From the NCBI RefSeq assembly GCF_004379255.2, contig NC_056045.1, positions 10,319,593-10,383,592 of the forward strand: DNA of 64,000 bases. Reading direction: 5' to 3'. The position numbers and the translations under genes were made by a program. The stretch's first letter is position 1. Every line of letters starts with the position of its first letter. Below, piece by piece: positions 10,076-21,028 of this stretch. The DNA is from Salvia splendens (taxonomy: Eukaryota > Streptophyta > Magnoliopsida > Lamiales > Lamiaceae). The notes beneath the pieces are model-generated. The model saw nothing but the letters and a program-made list of their open reading frames with translations. It was not told the origin of the DNA and searched no databases.

Positions 10076-13000
10076 CTATGTCAATATGTCTGCCAACTGA
10101 TCTTCGGATTTGACATAAGGCATCTCAACTACCTTTGCTTCGATGTTGTCCTTTATGAAGTGCCTATCAACTTCCACATGTTTCGTACGATCATGTTGAA
10201 CTGGATTCTCCGAAATGCTTATAGCCGCCTTGTTATCGCAGTACAACTTGCATGTTTGGGATGAAAAAAGATTCAACTCCTTCATAAGTTTCCGTAGCCA
10301 TAGTAGCTCGGTTAATCCACTCTTAATACCCCGAAATTCTGCTTCTGCACTAGAAATTGTCACCACCTTCTGTTTCTTGCTTCTCCATGTTACAAGGTTA
10401 CCTCCTATAAAGGTAAAGTAGCCCGCCGTCGATTTTCTATCGTTTAGGTTCCCGGCCCAATCAGCATCAGTGAATCCATGTATCTGTAGGTGCCCATGCT
10501 TCTCGAAGAGAATTTCGTGTTCGACTGTCCCCTTTAAATACCGCACGATCCGTAGAACTGCCTCCCAATGCTCCTCTTGGGGTGCGTGCATGAATGGCTT
10601 ACGACCCCTACAGCATAGGCAATATCTGGTCTTGTATGTGATAGATATATTAACTTCCCGACCAATCATTGGTACATTCCTCTGTCAGTCTGTTTTGCCC
10701 TTTCCTTTATCTGCAGACCGTGGTTCTGGACCATTGGAGTGTCTGCTGGTTTACAATCTATCATCCCAACTTCAGCAAGCAAATCCAGCACATATTTCTT
10801 CTGATTGATGAAGATTCCCTTCCTTGATCGCAGTACTCCTATACCCAAGAAATACTTCAACGAACCTAAGTCTTTCATTTCGAACTCGCTGAACAGATTT
10901 TTCCTTAACTCTGCCATTTCTTCTGTGTCATCCCCGGTAAGAATCATGTCATCCACATATATGATCAGGCACGTGATTTTATCCCCTCTTTGCTTGATGA
11001 ACAACGTGTGATCAGAATTGCTTTGCCTATACCCATACTTCTTCATCACCTCTGTGAACCTGCCGAACCAGGCTCTCGGGGACTGTTTTAACCCATAAAG
11101 GGTCTTCTGCACTCTACATACTTCTCCTCCCTGAAACTCGTCAGTGAACCCAGGCGGGGGTTCCATAAAGACTGGTTTCGGCAACTCTCCATGTAAAAAG
11201 GCATTAGTCACATCAAACTGATGAAGTGGCCAATCCTTGTTGGCAGCGATTGAGAACAGAACCCGTACAGTATTGATCTTTGCCACGGGTGAAAAAGTCT
11301 CAGCGTAGTCGACACCATAGGTTTGGGTGTATCCCTTCGCCACGAGTCTGGCTTTATACCTTTCTATTGTGCCGTCTGGCCTCCTCTTTATTGTGAATAC
11401 CCATCTGCAAAAAACCGTTCTGACTCCTCCAGGCAACTTATCTTTGACCCACGTATTGTTCCTTTTTAGTGCTTTTATCTCGGTCAGCATGGCCTCTCTC
11501 CAGTGTTTATGTTCCATCGCCTCCTTGGCTGATTGTGGAATCTCTTCTTCGTCATATAGGGCAACTTCGAACGCCCTTGCCATTTTTGTCAGATTTCCTT
11601 GCACAAAGTTTGCCACTCCGTATCGGCTTTTCTTTCCAATCTTCTCAGGGGAGTATCTTTTTTGTGGGATCCCCCTTGTGCTTCTGGGGGGAGGACATAT
11701 CTTCCAGTGTCACTGTCAACTGTGATGTTTTCAACCAATACTTCTGCATCTATCGGGTCAGTATCAACCGTATGGACATTCGGTTCAGAAATTACCTCGG
11801 ATATCGGCGGAGTAGGATCGAGGGATCACGGTTGAGAGGACTCACTTGGCGAGACATGCTCGGCGGTAGTGACAACTGGTTCTGTTAGATCCTCATTCGA
11901 AGAATTTGGAAGTGGCACGACCCAACTAAGATAGTCCACAGAAGTATCAGACTCATTCTCCCACTGACTACTAAGGTGGGTGTGGTAGAAAAATTCGGTC
12001 TCCAAAAAATTACAGTTCATGGTAGTGGTCATTTTCCGAGTGTTGGGATCAAAACATCGGTAGCCCTTCTGGTTCACCCCGTACCCAACGAAGACACATT
12101 TGGTAGCACATGGGGATAACTTGGTTCTCTCGTGTTTGTCAATATGGACATAGACCGTGCAACCAAAAATCTTGGGTGTAAGGTTCAAATGTTGGGGAAT
12201 TTTAGATAGAGAGGATAGGATATCAAGTGGGGTTTTTTGGTTCAGGATTTTTGTGGGTAGGCGGTTCATGAGGTAGACGGATGTGGCTATGGCTTCTGGC
12301 CAAAAGTGTTGAGGAACTTTGGATTCAATCATGAGGGCTCGGGCTATTTCCAGGATTGTTCTATTTTTTCGTTCGGCTACCCCATTTTGTTCAGGTGTAT
12401 AGGCACAGGAAGTTTGATGGATCATCCCCTTTTCTTGAAATTTTTTTGTCATAGGGTTGTTAATAAATTCCCTCCCATTATCGGATCGAAGAGTTTTGAT
12501 TGAAGTATGAAATTGGGTTTGAACCATGTTAAAAAACAAGACAAACTTATCTATCACTTCAGATTTGTGTTTCATGAATAGATCCACGTCATTCTAGTGC
12601 AATCATCAACAAATATAATGAAGTATCGAAAACCCTTTCCCCCAATAAAAGGTGCAGTACCCCACACATCAGAATGAACCAAAGAAACATAGATTGCACA
12701 CGAGTGTTTGAAAGTTTAAACGACTCTCGGTGGCTTTTAGCCAAAACACAGGTTTCACAAAAGAAATCATTAGGAATAGAAAGTTTTGGAACCAGTAATT
12801 TAAAGTAACCAGGGGAAGGATGTCCTAGTCTTGTTTCATGGACCCGTGAGCCAGCATCGCACTACCAGTTTGAGCTATCTCGTCCACGTAGTAGAGTCCA
12901 CATTTCTAAATGCCACGCCCAAGTATCCTCTTCGTCCGAATATCCTGTAAAATGAAGAAATCAGGGTGCATCAGAAGAGTACAATTCAATTCTCTTGTTA

Positions 13001-13215
13001 CATGGCTAATAGACATCAATCGCTGAGATAGAGTCGGAACATATAAACAGTTCTCAAGACGCAAAGTAGGCGATATTTCAACAGTGCCAGACCCTTCTAC
13101 CGTAATCAATTCCCCACTAGCCGTTTTAATATAAGTCTTGGTAATCGTACTCATGTTAATAAAATCATTCCTATCCGGGGTCATAGTATCCGTTGCCCCA
13201 CAATCAAATATTCAA
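10076..13215 (-). pseudogene. Copia pol (protease, integrase, reverse transcriptase, RNase H), broken
   Basis: Minus-strand fragments in pol order. The protease/GAG-pre-integrase piece (about 12906-13215) has FDCGATDTMTPDR, with a stop codon where a Trp is expected just before it. The integrase core (11826-12640) has VDDCTRMTW, TLRSDNGREF and PEQNGVAERKNRT. The reverse transcriptase (10666-11616) has FDVTNAFLHGEL and the catalytic YVDD. RNase H (10076-10669) has TDADWAGN, SSAEAEF and YCDNKAAI. Between RT and RNase H there is a stop codon in place of Arg and a nearby frameshift ahead of MHAPQEEHW. More breaks separate integrase from RT. It cannot encode a working polyprotein. Confidence 0.85.
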
Positions 13216-13623
13216 CCCTTCGACATACTAAATGCAGCAGAAATTTTTCCTAGGGGAGCAAAAGGATTTTTAGATACAAAATCACATACTTGGGGGCTAT
13301 TATTCGAATTTTTTTCATGATGGGGGTCAAAAAAGGATTTGGAGCAGTCTGGGGGCCCTTTTTGCAAAATATGGGGTTGACATTTAAATTTAGAACACTT
13401 ATGGGGTGAAACTTTAATTTGGAATTCTTAATAGGAGTGTTTGGCGAAATCAAAAAGGGTCTAGGGTTTGGTTTCGAACCAAACCCGATACCTCCATATG
13501 TTGGCGCCGCTCCTTCTCTTCCGGTGAAATTGCCGGCTCCCCGGATGTTGCCGCCGTCGGTTGGACCCTCTGGATTATCTCCTGACCCGCGACTAGTCTT
13601 TCCCCACGGTTTCCACTTTGATT

Positions 13624-14631
13624 TCACGGTTGTCCCTCCTCGGTGACTCCGACCGCCATCTTCTCTTGCGGCTGTGCCGCCCTCGTCTTTTGCCTCTCCT
13701 CCCACCACTCCGGGTATCCGAGGCGTTTGAAGCACGTCTCGTACGTATGCTTGGGTTTCTGGCAGTGAGTACACCAGAGACCGGATTTATCCGGTCGTCC
13801 TCCCGACCGGCTGGTTGCGACGGTGGAGCGAGGCAATCCTCCGTTCCGATACGGTGGACGCTGACTCTGGGCAACGAACCCGCTCCCAATTCCATCCTTA
13901 GATGATGTATTTCCGGCTTCTCCGCCGATGGCTTCGCGGGTGGGGGATGACGATGCCGGTGGCATGACTTGACGTCGAGCTGCCTCCGTCTTCACCCACC
14001 CGTATGCTGATTCAACTGATGGGTAGGGGTCCTCCTTGAGGATGTCACGCTTGATGGAATCGTATTCTGGATTCAATCCGGCTAGAAACTTGAATAGCCG
14101 CTTCTCGTTCGAGTGGGTTCGGTATTGGTTCACTCCTTTGTCGCAGCAAGTGACTGGCTGCTTCTGGCATCGATCGACATTGATCCATAGCCCGTGGATC
14201 TTCCGGTAATACGTTTCCAAGTCCATACTGCCCTGTTTAATCCTGATTATTTTCTCCTCCAGGTCGTAGATGAGGTATTTGTCCGCTTTGTTCTCGAAAG
14301 TGACAGCGAGACTACCCCATAGCGCTTTCGATGTCTGATGATGGGCGAAATCAGCAATGATTTCGTTCTCTATGTTGTCGACGATCCAAGAGAACACCAC
14401 CAAGTCGTCCTCTTGCTAATCGTTATATTCCCGGCTTCCGGGTTCTGGGGGCTCTTCTCAGATGTGCGAGTATGCGCCCCTGCCTCCTATCTTGACTTTC
14501 ATAAGTCGAGACCACAACGGGTAGTTTTTCCCGTTGAGTTTAAATGCCACCGTGACATTTTTGCCATTCTTCAGTTTTGGTTCTGAATTGATTTTGTTAT
14601 CGTCGGGTTTAGTATCATTCGTATCTGACAT
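13624..14631 (-). pseudogene. Copia gag, broken by in-frame stops
   Basis: Starts MSDTNDTKPDD at 14631. The N-terminal copia gag domain has VAFKLNGKNYPLWSRLMKV, then the UBN2-like region with DLETYYRKIHGLWINVDRC and LAGLNPEYDSIKRDIL. A zinc knuckle CTHCQKPKHTYETC (CX2CX4HX4C) lies near the end. Two stops in the same frame (about 14458 and 14416) interrupt the early part; the second replaces a Trp seen in the related gag at 27723-28232. Gag forms the virus-like particle that packages element RNA. Confidence 0.85.
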
Positions 14632-14741
14632 TTTTGGATGTAGGGTTGGTTGCTCTGGTTCTTGGCTAAGGAAGGTCGGGATTGGTATTCTCCGGCTATG
14701 ATGACAATTTCTGAGCCGAGAGGCAGCCGGCTCTGATGCCA

Positions 14742-14878
14742 TGATAGAAATCCATGGGTTCCATCCTAAAACCAATTGGTGATAGGAGGAGTGGTCCATA
14801 GAATTTATATACTAGTTTCAGTTTTCTTTTAACACCAATGTCGGACAGTTATATATTATTTTTCTAGTTTCAATTGCC
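14742..14878 (-). repeat. TRIM-type LTR (copy A), upstream LTR of the copia element
   Basis: A 137-bp LTR ending TTTCTATCA on the minus strand just before the primer-binding site. Its outer end lacks the TGTT found in copy C, so it is slightly altered or truncated. Confidence 0.65.
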
Positions 14879-16102
14879 TAAAGTCATAGTCCTAATTGAA
14901 CAACAGGTGGCGCCTCCTTCCTCTCCCCTTCTATCTCTTGGCGAAATCGCCGTTCCAATCGGGTCGCCGGAGCTCCGTCGGCGTCTACTCCCTTCACCTC
15001 TCTCTCTCTCTATCCCATCGTGAGTTTTCCCCCAATTTGATCTCTTCTTCGTCTTCTTCCCAAATTGAGGCTCCACAAACCCTCGTCGCTTCTCCAATCT
15101 CGGCGCCGCCGTGATTTCCTTCGCGACGGAGGGTCCTCGCCGCGTGCTGGGCTCCCGCCCTTGCTCCCAGCTGCTCGTCTGCCGGAATCGGCGAGAGCAG
15201 CTCCCTCTTCGGCCTCCGTCGCCTTGCCTGCCCTCGGGGTGCCGTCGTCGCCGAGCCTAGCCGAACAGCTTCTAGCACTAAGCTAAGTTCTCTATTTCTT
15301 TGTTACCGAAATTCCAACTTGAGTTCTTTCAGTAGGCAGGGCTATGTTCTAAGTTTTGGAGCCTTGTATGTGTAGCTCACTGGAATGAGCTAAATGTTAT
15401 GGTAAATGTTCACTATGGTGAGGTTTAAGTAGTTTGCTACTGATCTTAATTGTCAAAGCTGTACCATTGTCCTCTTGGTATTATTTTGTTATGATACTAT
15501 TGTCATAGGAGTTCTAAATCCTATCTTAAGATGCTATGTTGAAAGCTATATGTGTGCTATTCTTATGACGGAGGTTGGTGCACGGATTTACCTCAGTTAT
15601 CGGCTCCTCTTGACTGCCGGAACTCCGCAGCTTGATGTCGAATCCTACTCTCCCTCTTGCTGCTCGGGAGGTAGGGGTTGCAGTAAAATCCCTGCAGAAA
15701 ACTCCACTCCAAGCTCTCAAACTTGCTCTCAACTTGCTCTCAAACTTACTGGATTTTCGACGTGTGTGGAGGGGAGAAATTTAGGCATATGATGGGGTTT
15801 TTATAGGCCAACGTGGTGTACTTTGGGAGGATTAAATGGGGCTCTTCCTAACGTGCAGCAAATCCCTCCTTACTTGATCCTCAATGCAGCATGTTTACTT
15901 AGTTTTTTTTGGTGGTATTTGTAGTACTAGCACTTGACTAATAATTTATCTTGTTTCCTAGTGGCTACCTAGTACTTCAGTCACTAACTCCCTTTGTTTG
16001 CTTGTTGCAGGTAGCACACAGAGAGGAGGCAAGACTGTTGGGAGTAGGAGCTACTTTAGGCCGCCTTGGCTTACCCTCTTGGGTAAGTCTTTGGTCTCCT
16101 AA
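14879..16102. other. Middle part of the gypsy solo LTR; no gene seen
   Basis: Contains a GC-rich, CT-repeat region (14900-15280), a tandem of 'ttgctctcaaact' (15715-15750) and the minus-strand TATA box. Open frames here are short and lack known motifs. Confidence 0.5.
15796..15805 (-). promoter_or_regulatory. LTR TATA box (minus strand)
   Basis: TATAAAAACC read on the minus strand, about 840 bp from the minus-strand LTR start once the Harbinger insertion is removed. This fits a U3 promoter. Confidence 0.45.
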
Positions 16103-17290
16103 GGGCATCCGCAGTGGTGCGGATGTCCCGGCGGAATTCCCCGCGAAATTCTCAAAAACACATCCTGCCACGTCATAAGGACTTTCCACTGCTCTGCCAC
16201 GTCATACGGAATTTCCACTGCACAGTGGTGGAATTCCCTACAGAATTCCCGACGGAATTCCCATAACAAACAAAATTCACAAATTAACAAATTAAACACT
16301 TTCCAGAATTAAACAATGTACGAAATTAAAAATTTTGATACGAATATGGAGAAAATTCAACCACTTTATTTTAAAAAAACATACTTGATTAAAAAAAGTA
16401 CATTAAAAAATTCCCTCCCCCACGTCAGCAGCGTACACCGGGACGCCTCGTCCCCTGCCCCTCCCTCGCCCTGTCCTTTCCCTCCTCTCCGTCGCCGGCG
16501 GATTCTCCCGGATCGGAGAAAGCCCCAACTCCTCGAACGAGAACGTGTCGATGCCAGTGAACCGAGTCTCGAGAGGAGAACTCACCGGGTTGTCCGTCGA
16601 CAGTAAGCCCATAAAGGGCCGATAGACGTTGTCCACTGGCGATTGGGGGACCCCCGGCCTACTCCCCCCCCCAAAACGCCAGGCGATCCTTGCATCATCT
16701 CGGGCATCATCATCCTTGACATCTAGGGCATCATCCTCGGCATCTGGGCATCACCCCCGGCATCTGGGGCATCATCTCATACCACTGTGGGTACATGTTG
16801 TAGTACCCCGGCATCATGCCCGATGGCATTTGAGATTGGGGCAGCATCCCCGGAATTTGGGACATCGAATGGGAAAATTGCGTACTCCTGCCGATGGGAA
16901 AATGCGGCGGCGGTGAATCGCTCGAGGTGGGAGAAGAATTGCTATCGTGGTGCTTCATTGATGATTCGAAACAAAGGTATTTAGAGAGAGAGATACTCGT
17001 TAAAACAAGTGGTGTGAATAAAATGAAGTTCAATGGGATGTATTTATAGAAAATTAAAAAAAAACATTTAATGCAACATACGGGAATTTCGTGCGGAATT
17101 CTGTGACAGTCCACGCAATGACGGACGTCAGGACGGAATTTCGCGCGGAATTTCGCTAAACTTCGCGGATCTGCGACGTCCTCCTCGGAATTCCGTATTC
17201 GCGCCCGGTATGCACAATGGCGGACGTCCGCCACGGAATTCCGGCACTTCCGTGGGAATTCCGCATTGACGTCCGCCGTTGCGGATACTC
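16103..17290 (-). mobile_element. PIF/Harbinger deletion derivative inside the gypsy LTR
   Basis: Ends GGGCATCCGCAGTGG and GCCGTTGCGGATACTC, with TAA at 16100-16102 and 17291-17293. The minus strand keeps a TATA box (CTATAAATAC near 17036-17050), an untranslated leader and the N-terminal half of the Myb-like ORF1, then stops before the SANT domain. Several 'ggaattccg' motifs fill both subterminal regions. Confidence 0.8.
16420..16957 (-). pseudogene. N-terminal fragment of Harbinger Myb-like ORF1
   Basis: Begins MKHHDSNSSPTSSDSPPP near 16957 and runs through a Met/Pro/Gln-rich stretch with MPGYYNMYPQWYEMM (compare RGYYNMYPWQQMM in the element at 257-2190). A downstream frame has DNVYRPFMGLLSTDNP and FSFEELGLSPI. 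The DNA-binding domain is missing. Confidence 0.65.
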
Positions 17291-17293
17291 TAA

Positions 17294-17829
17294 GGGTAAA
17301 GAAGGTTGTCCCATTTCCTCTAACAAAACTTCATTTACTTCCCTTGTTCCTTAGCATTTAAACTTGTTTCTATCTTGCAGGTGGGGAGGACTTAGGCTGC
17401 CATCCTGCTGCCGAGATCTGGGCTTGCTGCCCTGGGCTGACGGATGCTTCGGGCCGGCCCGTGAAGGGTGCGATTTGGGCCTGGGGAGGAGGGCCCAAAA
17501 TGCATGTTTTTGCATTCTTAACATCCACCTCATCAATTCATGTGTAGAATATTTCTTGTAATTAGATGGTTGCTTGTTATGTATGTAAAAAGATATTCGA
17601 ACACTTTTTAGTCCGAAATAAACCTTCTGTTCCTTTTTGTAATTATATCGAAGTCGTTTTGGTTCGTTCGATTCTTACTTACATTTTTTTGGTTTTGCGG
17701 ATTAACAACATTAAGCATTTACGAACGGTAATGAATTCCATTCCAAAACACGAGTCAAGAGAGCTAGGATTCACTAGCTCGACATTAAACATTAACGAAA
17801 AAGGGTAATAAAAAGGAGCGGGCATTACA
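17294..17829. other. Right part of the gypsy solo LTR; no gene seen
   Basis: Continues the LTR to its TATAT-flanked end. GC-rich near 17390-17490, AT-rich after. No supported gene. Confidence 0.5.
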
Positions 17830-17836
17830 TATATAA

Positions 17837-18075
17837 TTCCTCTGTTCCATAATAGTAGATTCATTTTCCTATTCTGGGTATTTCATAGTAGTAGAGTCAT
17901 TTTTTAGTATAAATACACATTTTCTCACTCTTGCTTTTTCCTCTCTATTACTTTATTATCTTTACTTTTTCCTCTCTCATACTTTGTTATCTTTTTATTT
18001 GATATGTTATACACATTTTTTCTTAATCTTCATGTTGGAAAGAAATGCCTCCACTAATATAAAATATATGGAGTA
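17837..18075. mobile_element. Degenerate mariner-type MITE
   Basis: Left end TTCCTCTGTTCCATAATAGT with a diverged right end near 'tatatggagtaa'. The gypsy LTR inserted right beside its left end. Confidence 0.4.
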
Positions 18076-19303
18076 ACTTTTTTCTTTTTAATGAAGTGTG
18101 GTTCATTCTCCAGGAATGATATCGAATATTTTTTTCTTTTTGATCTTCCTCCCACTTTATTAATTGTGTATTAAAATCTGTTGTATGGAACAAAGTAGTG
18201 TAAATTATGCCTCAGTATTATGGATTCCATTTTTATCCCTTTGTTCAATGTTACTCTAGGAATTTCTTCTTGATAATGAATTGTGAGAGATAAAATATAA
18301 TTGGGAGAGAAGGACGAGAATAAAGTACGAGACGAATAAAATAAGTAAGAATAGATGTTTTAGTCATAAAAGGTAATGACTCAAGTAACTTAGGACAACC
18401 CAAATTAAAATATGGCTTAAGTAACTTTGTGGTGGATGTAGTATTAATTATATACTCCACCGTTCCAGAATTAATTGAACCTTATTTTATTTTGAGTCGT
18501 CCCAAACTATTTATAATATTTCATTTTTTGTAATATCTTTATTTTCTCTTATAATTTACTCTCTCTTTTTATTCCTACTATATCCTCCTTCATAAATTTT
18601 TATTATCTCCTCACTTAACCTTTAAACATAAATTTCTTAAAATATAGGATGATGGAATGATAAAATATGAGTAAAATGAATCAGTGAAATGTGTTATCCA
18701 CCTGTTAAATTTAGTATGTTTTCGTCTCAAATTAATCGACTTGTATTTTTTTTTCAGGATACCCAATTAATAGTCTTTTTTTTCTAATGATAAAAATTAA
18801 TCAATTTATTCTCTATAGTATTATTTTATTTTTTCTTCTACTTTATTTGTTCTCTAGTTAACAAGTAAACATTACTGTATACCTCCCCAAGTCCTAACTA
18901 ATTATCCCATAGTTGATGGATGCATGTTTTAATAAATTATGTCACTTTACTAAGACGTGGAAGAAAAAGTAAGTAACATGTGAGTCCTACTTTTATATAC
19001 TCCATCTGTTCCATTATATGTGATTGAATTATTTTCGGTACTAAATTTAAGAAAATAATATTTATTAAGTTAAATAAAGATAATAAAGTATAAGAGATGA
19101 TAAAGTAAGATATAGGGAAACTAATATTTTATAATATGACAACTTAAAAAAGAAAAATCAATCAGTTTATAGTGACTATGGTTGAATAGAATATTAATTT
19201 TATAACAGTTATAAATTAATTAAGTTATATTAGTAAAATATGAGATCCATTTATTAAAAATAATAAATATAAATATTACAATGAATAGAAATCGTACCAA
19301 ATA
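18076..19303. other. AT-rich intergenic DNA with MITE remnants
   Basis: No gene. Partial mariner-like ends occur near 18205-18450 ('gtggatgtagtatta'), 18461-18780 ('ctccaccgttccagaatta') and 19001-19190 ('ctccatctgttccatta'), all too decayed for firm boundaries. Confidence 0.45.
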
Positions 19304-19486
19304 CTCCATCCGTCCCATAAAAATATCGGCATTAGGTGTGGCACGGGAATTAAGAAAAAAATTGGTAAAGTAAGAGAGAGAGATGAGAATGATATGGTAA
19401 CGTAAGAGAGAGGAGAATGGAATGCTCATATTTTTGTGGGACGAACAAAAATGGAAAGTGCACTTATTTTTATAGGACGGAAGGAG
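19304..19486. mobile_element. Mariner/Stowaway-type MITE
   Basis: Ends CTCCATCCGTCCCATAAAAA and TTTTTATAGGACGGAAGGAG, flanked by TA. Length is 183 bp. Confidence 0.8.
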
Positions 19487-20351
19487 TATAAAATAAGAAA
19501 ATTAATGAGGACAAACTAAAGTATTTTACTTACTTAATATTACTACAATAATGGATTTTTTTTTATTGTTACACGAAATTTGTTAACGTACAAAAGCTAC
19601 TTAAATTATAAAGATACTAGTGAAGCGTGAAATGTAGTGGACATAGTTGAAGTGGACGAGATAAATGACGAGATTGGTGTTGTCAATGTTTACTTGTAGA
19701 ATACCGTAGATAGGTAGATTAGATTGTATAAATAAACCCATACGAAAAAGACAGCATAGTCCCAAAAAGATTTATTCTAGATTTTAGCTAACCTAATAGG
19801 TTGTGCAATATTGTTATCCATAAAAGTTTTTATTTTATTATATTTTTCCAGTAGAACTCATCCCAAAATACGAGTCTTTTTTAAGAGAAATAACACATTT
19901 AGTCTATGAACCTCACACCATTTGCTTTCACAGCTAATGTGGGTCATTGAGTTGGTAACAACCGTCTCCCTTACGGGCCAATGACCTCGTTTGGTCACGT
20001 CGAGGTCTTTGCCACCACCATTCCAAGATCTCCTTAGTCACGGCCACATTGGCCACCGCAGGTTCTTTCCTCGACCAAAACCCTGAGTCAGCTTCCAAAT
20101 GTGCTCGGCGACGGTTATCTTCCGAAAGCCATTACTATAAGTTGTCTTGGCTCTCAATAAAAGCTTCAATATTATAGATAAAACATGAAAGCTTATCCCA
20201 AAAACTAGTCTATTAGGAGAGGGAGAGAGAGTTCATTTAATCTATAAATAGATAATAGTTGCTCTCATAACTGAAGTGGGACATTGAGTGCGGAACGCTT
20301 CTTTAACTATTTATACACTTGCATGTAGCTCAGGAAAAAATAAAATTTACG
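19487..20351 (+). promoter_or_regulatory. Upstream region of the P450 gene with TATA box
   Basis: AT-rich to 19880, then a more GC-rich stretch (19930-20130) with no recognised gene. A TATAAATA at 20243-20250 lies 102 bp upstream of the P450 ATG. A two-codon ATG-TAG occurs in the likely leader near 20322. Confidence 0.5.
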
Positions 20352-20672
20352 ATGGAATTACTACTAGCACCCCAATGGTTTGTTGTGGTAGCCACTGTTG
20401 CTATAACAATTTCTAGTTTCTACTCATTTTATCCATCAAAATATGGAAAGAAGCAAAACGTAGCACCACATGCCGGCGGCGGATGGCCCATAATCGGCCA
20501 TCTCTTACTTCTAAGGGGGCCGGAGCCGCTTCACCTAACCTTGTCCAAAATGGCCGATAAAAACGGCCCGATATTCACCGTGCAACTAGGCACACGCCGC
20601 GGCTTGATCGTGAACAGCCACGAGATTGCGGAGGAGTGCTTGAAGACGAACGACGTAGCCTTCTCGAACAGG

Positions 20673-21028
20673 CAGGGCCGGAGCTAGCTTATAGCTAGAT
20701 GGGCAAATGCCCCACCTCAAATTTCATCACATATGCATATATTTTACTCTCTATCCCATTAAAAATAAAACGTTCTCGTTTTTTGGTTTTTCCGGTTAAA
20801 AGGAACCTTTTCCTAAAATGGAAACAACACTATCTCTACTTTTTCATCTCTCTTCATTAACTCACAAAATAACACAGCATAAAATCCCTCGATAGAAACC
20901 ATATGTTTCATATTTATTGGCCCTCTTTATATGTTTTAGTTTATCACTAATTGCCCCTCTTAAAACTCTTAAATTTTGCCTATGTACATTTTTGCCCCTC
21001 TATATATAAATTTCAGGCTCCGTAATTG
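20673..21028. mobile_element. hAT-like insertion in P450 exon 1
   Basis: A 356-bp segment with ends CAGGGCCGGAGCTAG and CTCCGTAATTG (9 of the outer 15 bases pair as inverted repeats), flanked by CGAACAGG (20665-20672) and TGAACAGA (21029-21036), an imperfect 8-bp duplication. Removing it restores the P450 reading frame exactly. A strong splice-acceptor-like TATAAATTTCAG sits near its right end (21005-21016). Confidence 0.65.

Larger units (their letters stand above)
9406..14878 (-). mobile_element. Ty1/copia retrotransposon fused with a TRIM-like element (three LTRs)
   Basis: On the minus strand the order is: LTR A (14742-14878), a primer-binding site TGGCATCAGAGC, gag and pol (10076-14631), a purine tract GAGGGGGAG, LTR B (9762-9997), a second primer-binding site TGGTATCAGA, a short internal segment (9547-9761), a purine tract, and LTR C (9406-9546). 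A and C are the same about 140-bp LTR. B is a different 236-bp LTR sharing only its last 35 or so bases with them. A normal copia element has two matching LTRs, so this is a recombinant or nested structure. No clear outer target duplication was found. Confidence 0.7.
7982..17829 (-). mobile_element. Large solo LTR (Ty3/gypsy, Tekay/Del-like), split by nested insertions
   Basis: Plus-strand ends are TGTCACGACCACAAC (7982) and GGGCATTACA (17829), flanked by a perfect 5-bp TATAT (7977-7981 and 17830-17834). Removing the copia composite (9406-14878) and the Harbinger element (16103-17290) leaves about 3.2 kb. The minus-strand sequence starts TGTAATGCCCGC and has a TATAAAAACC box (plus 15796-15805), so the LTR is read on the minus strand. 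Segments such as 'actcagccctgcatg' (minus) are the kind seen in long Tekay/Del LTRs; this lineage call is from memory. No gag-pol of this element is present, so it is a solo LTR. Short open frames inside are not treated as genes. Confidence 0.7.

Noticed and set aside
14896..15286. GC-rich open frames suggesting a gene 5' end
   Set aside because: They lie inside the gypsy solo LTR, show no domain, and the TATA box reads the other way.
19930..20130. GC-richer stretch upstream of the P450 as a separate gene
   Set aside because: No open frame of useful length on either strand and no motif.
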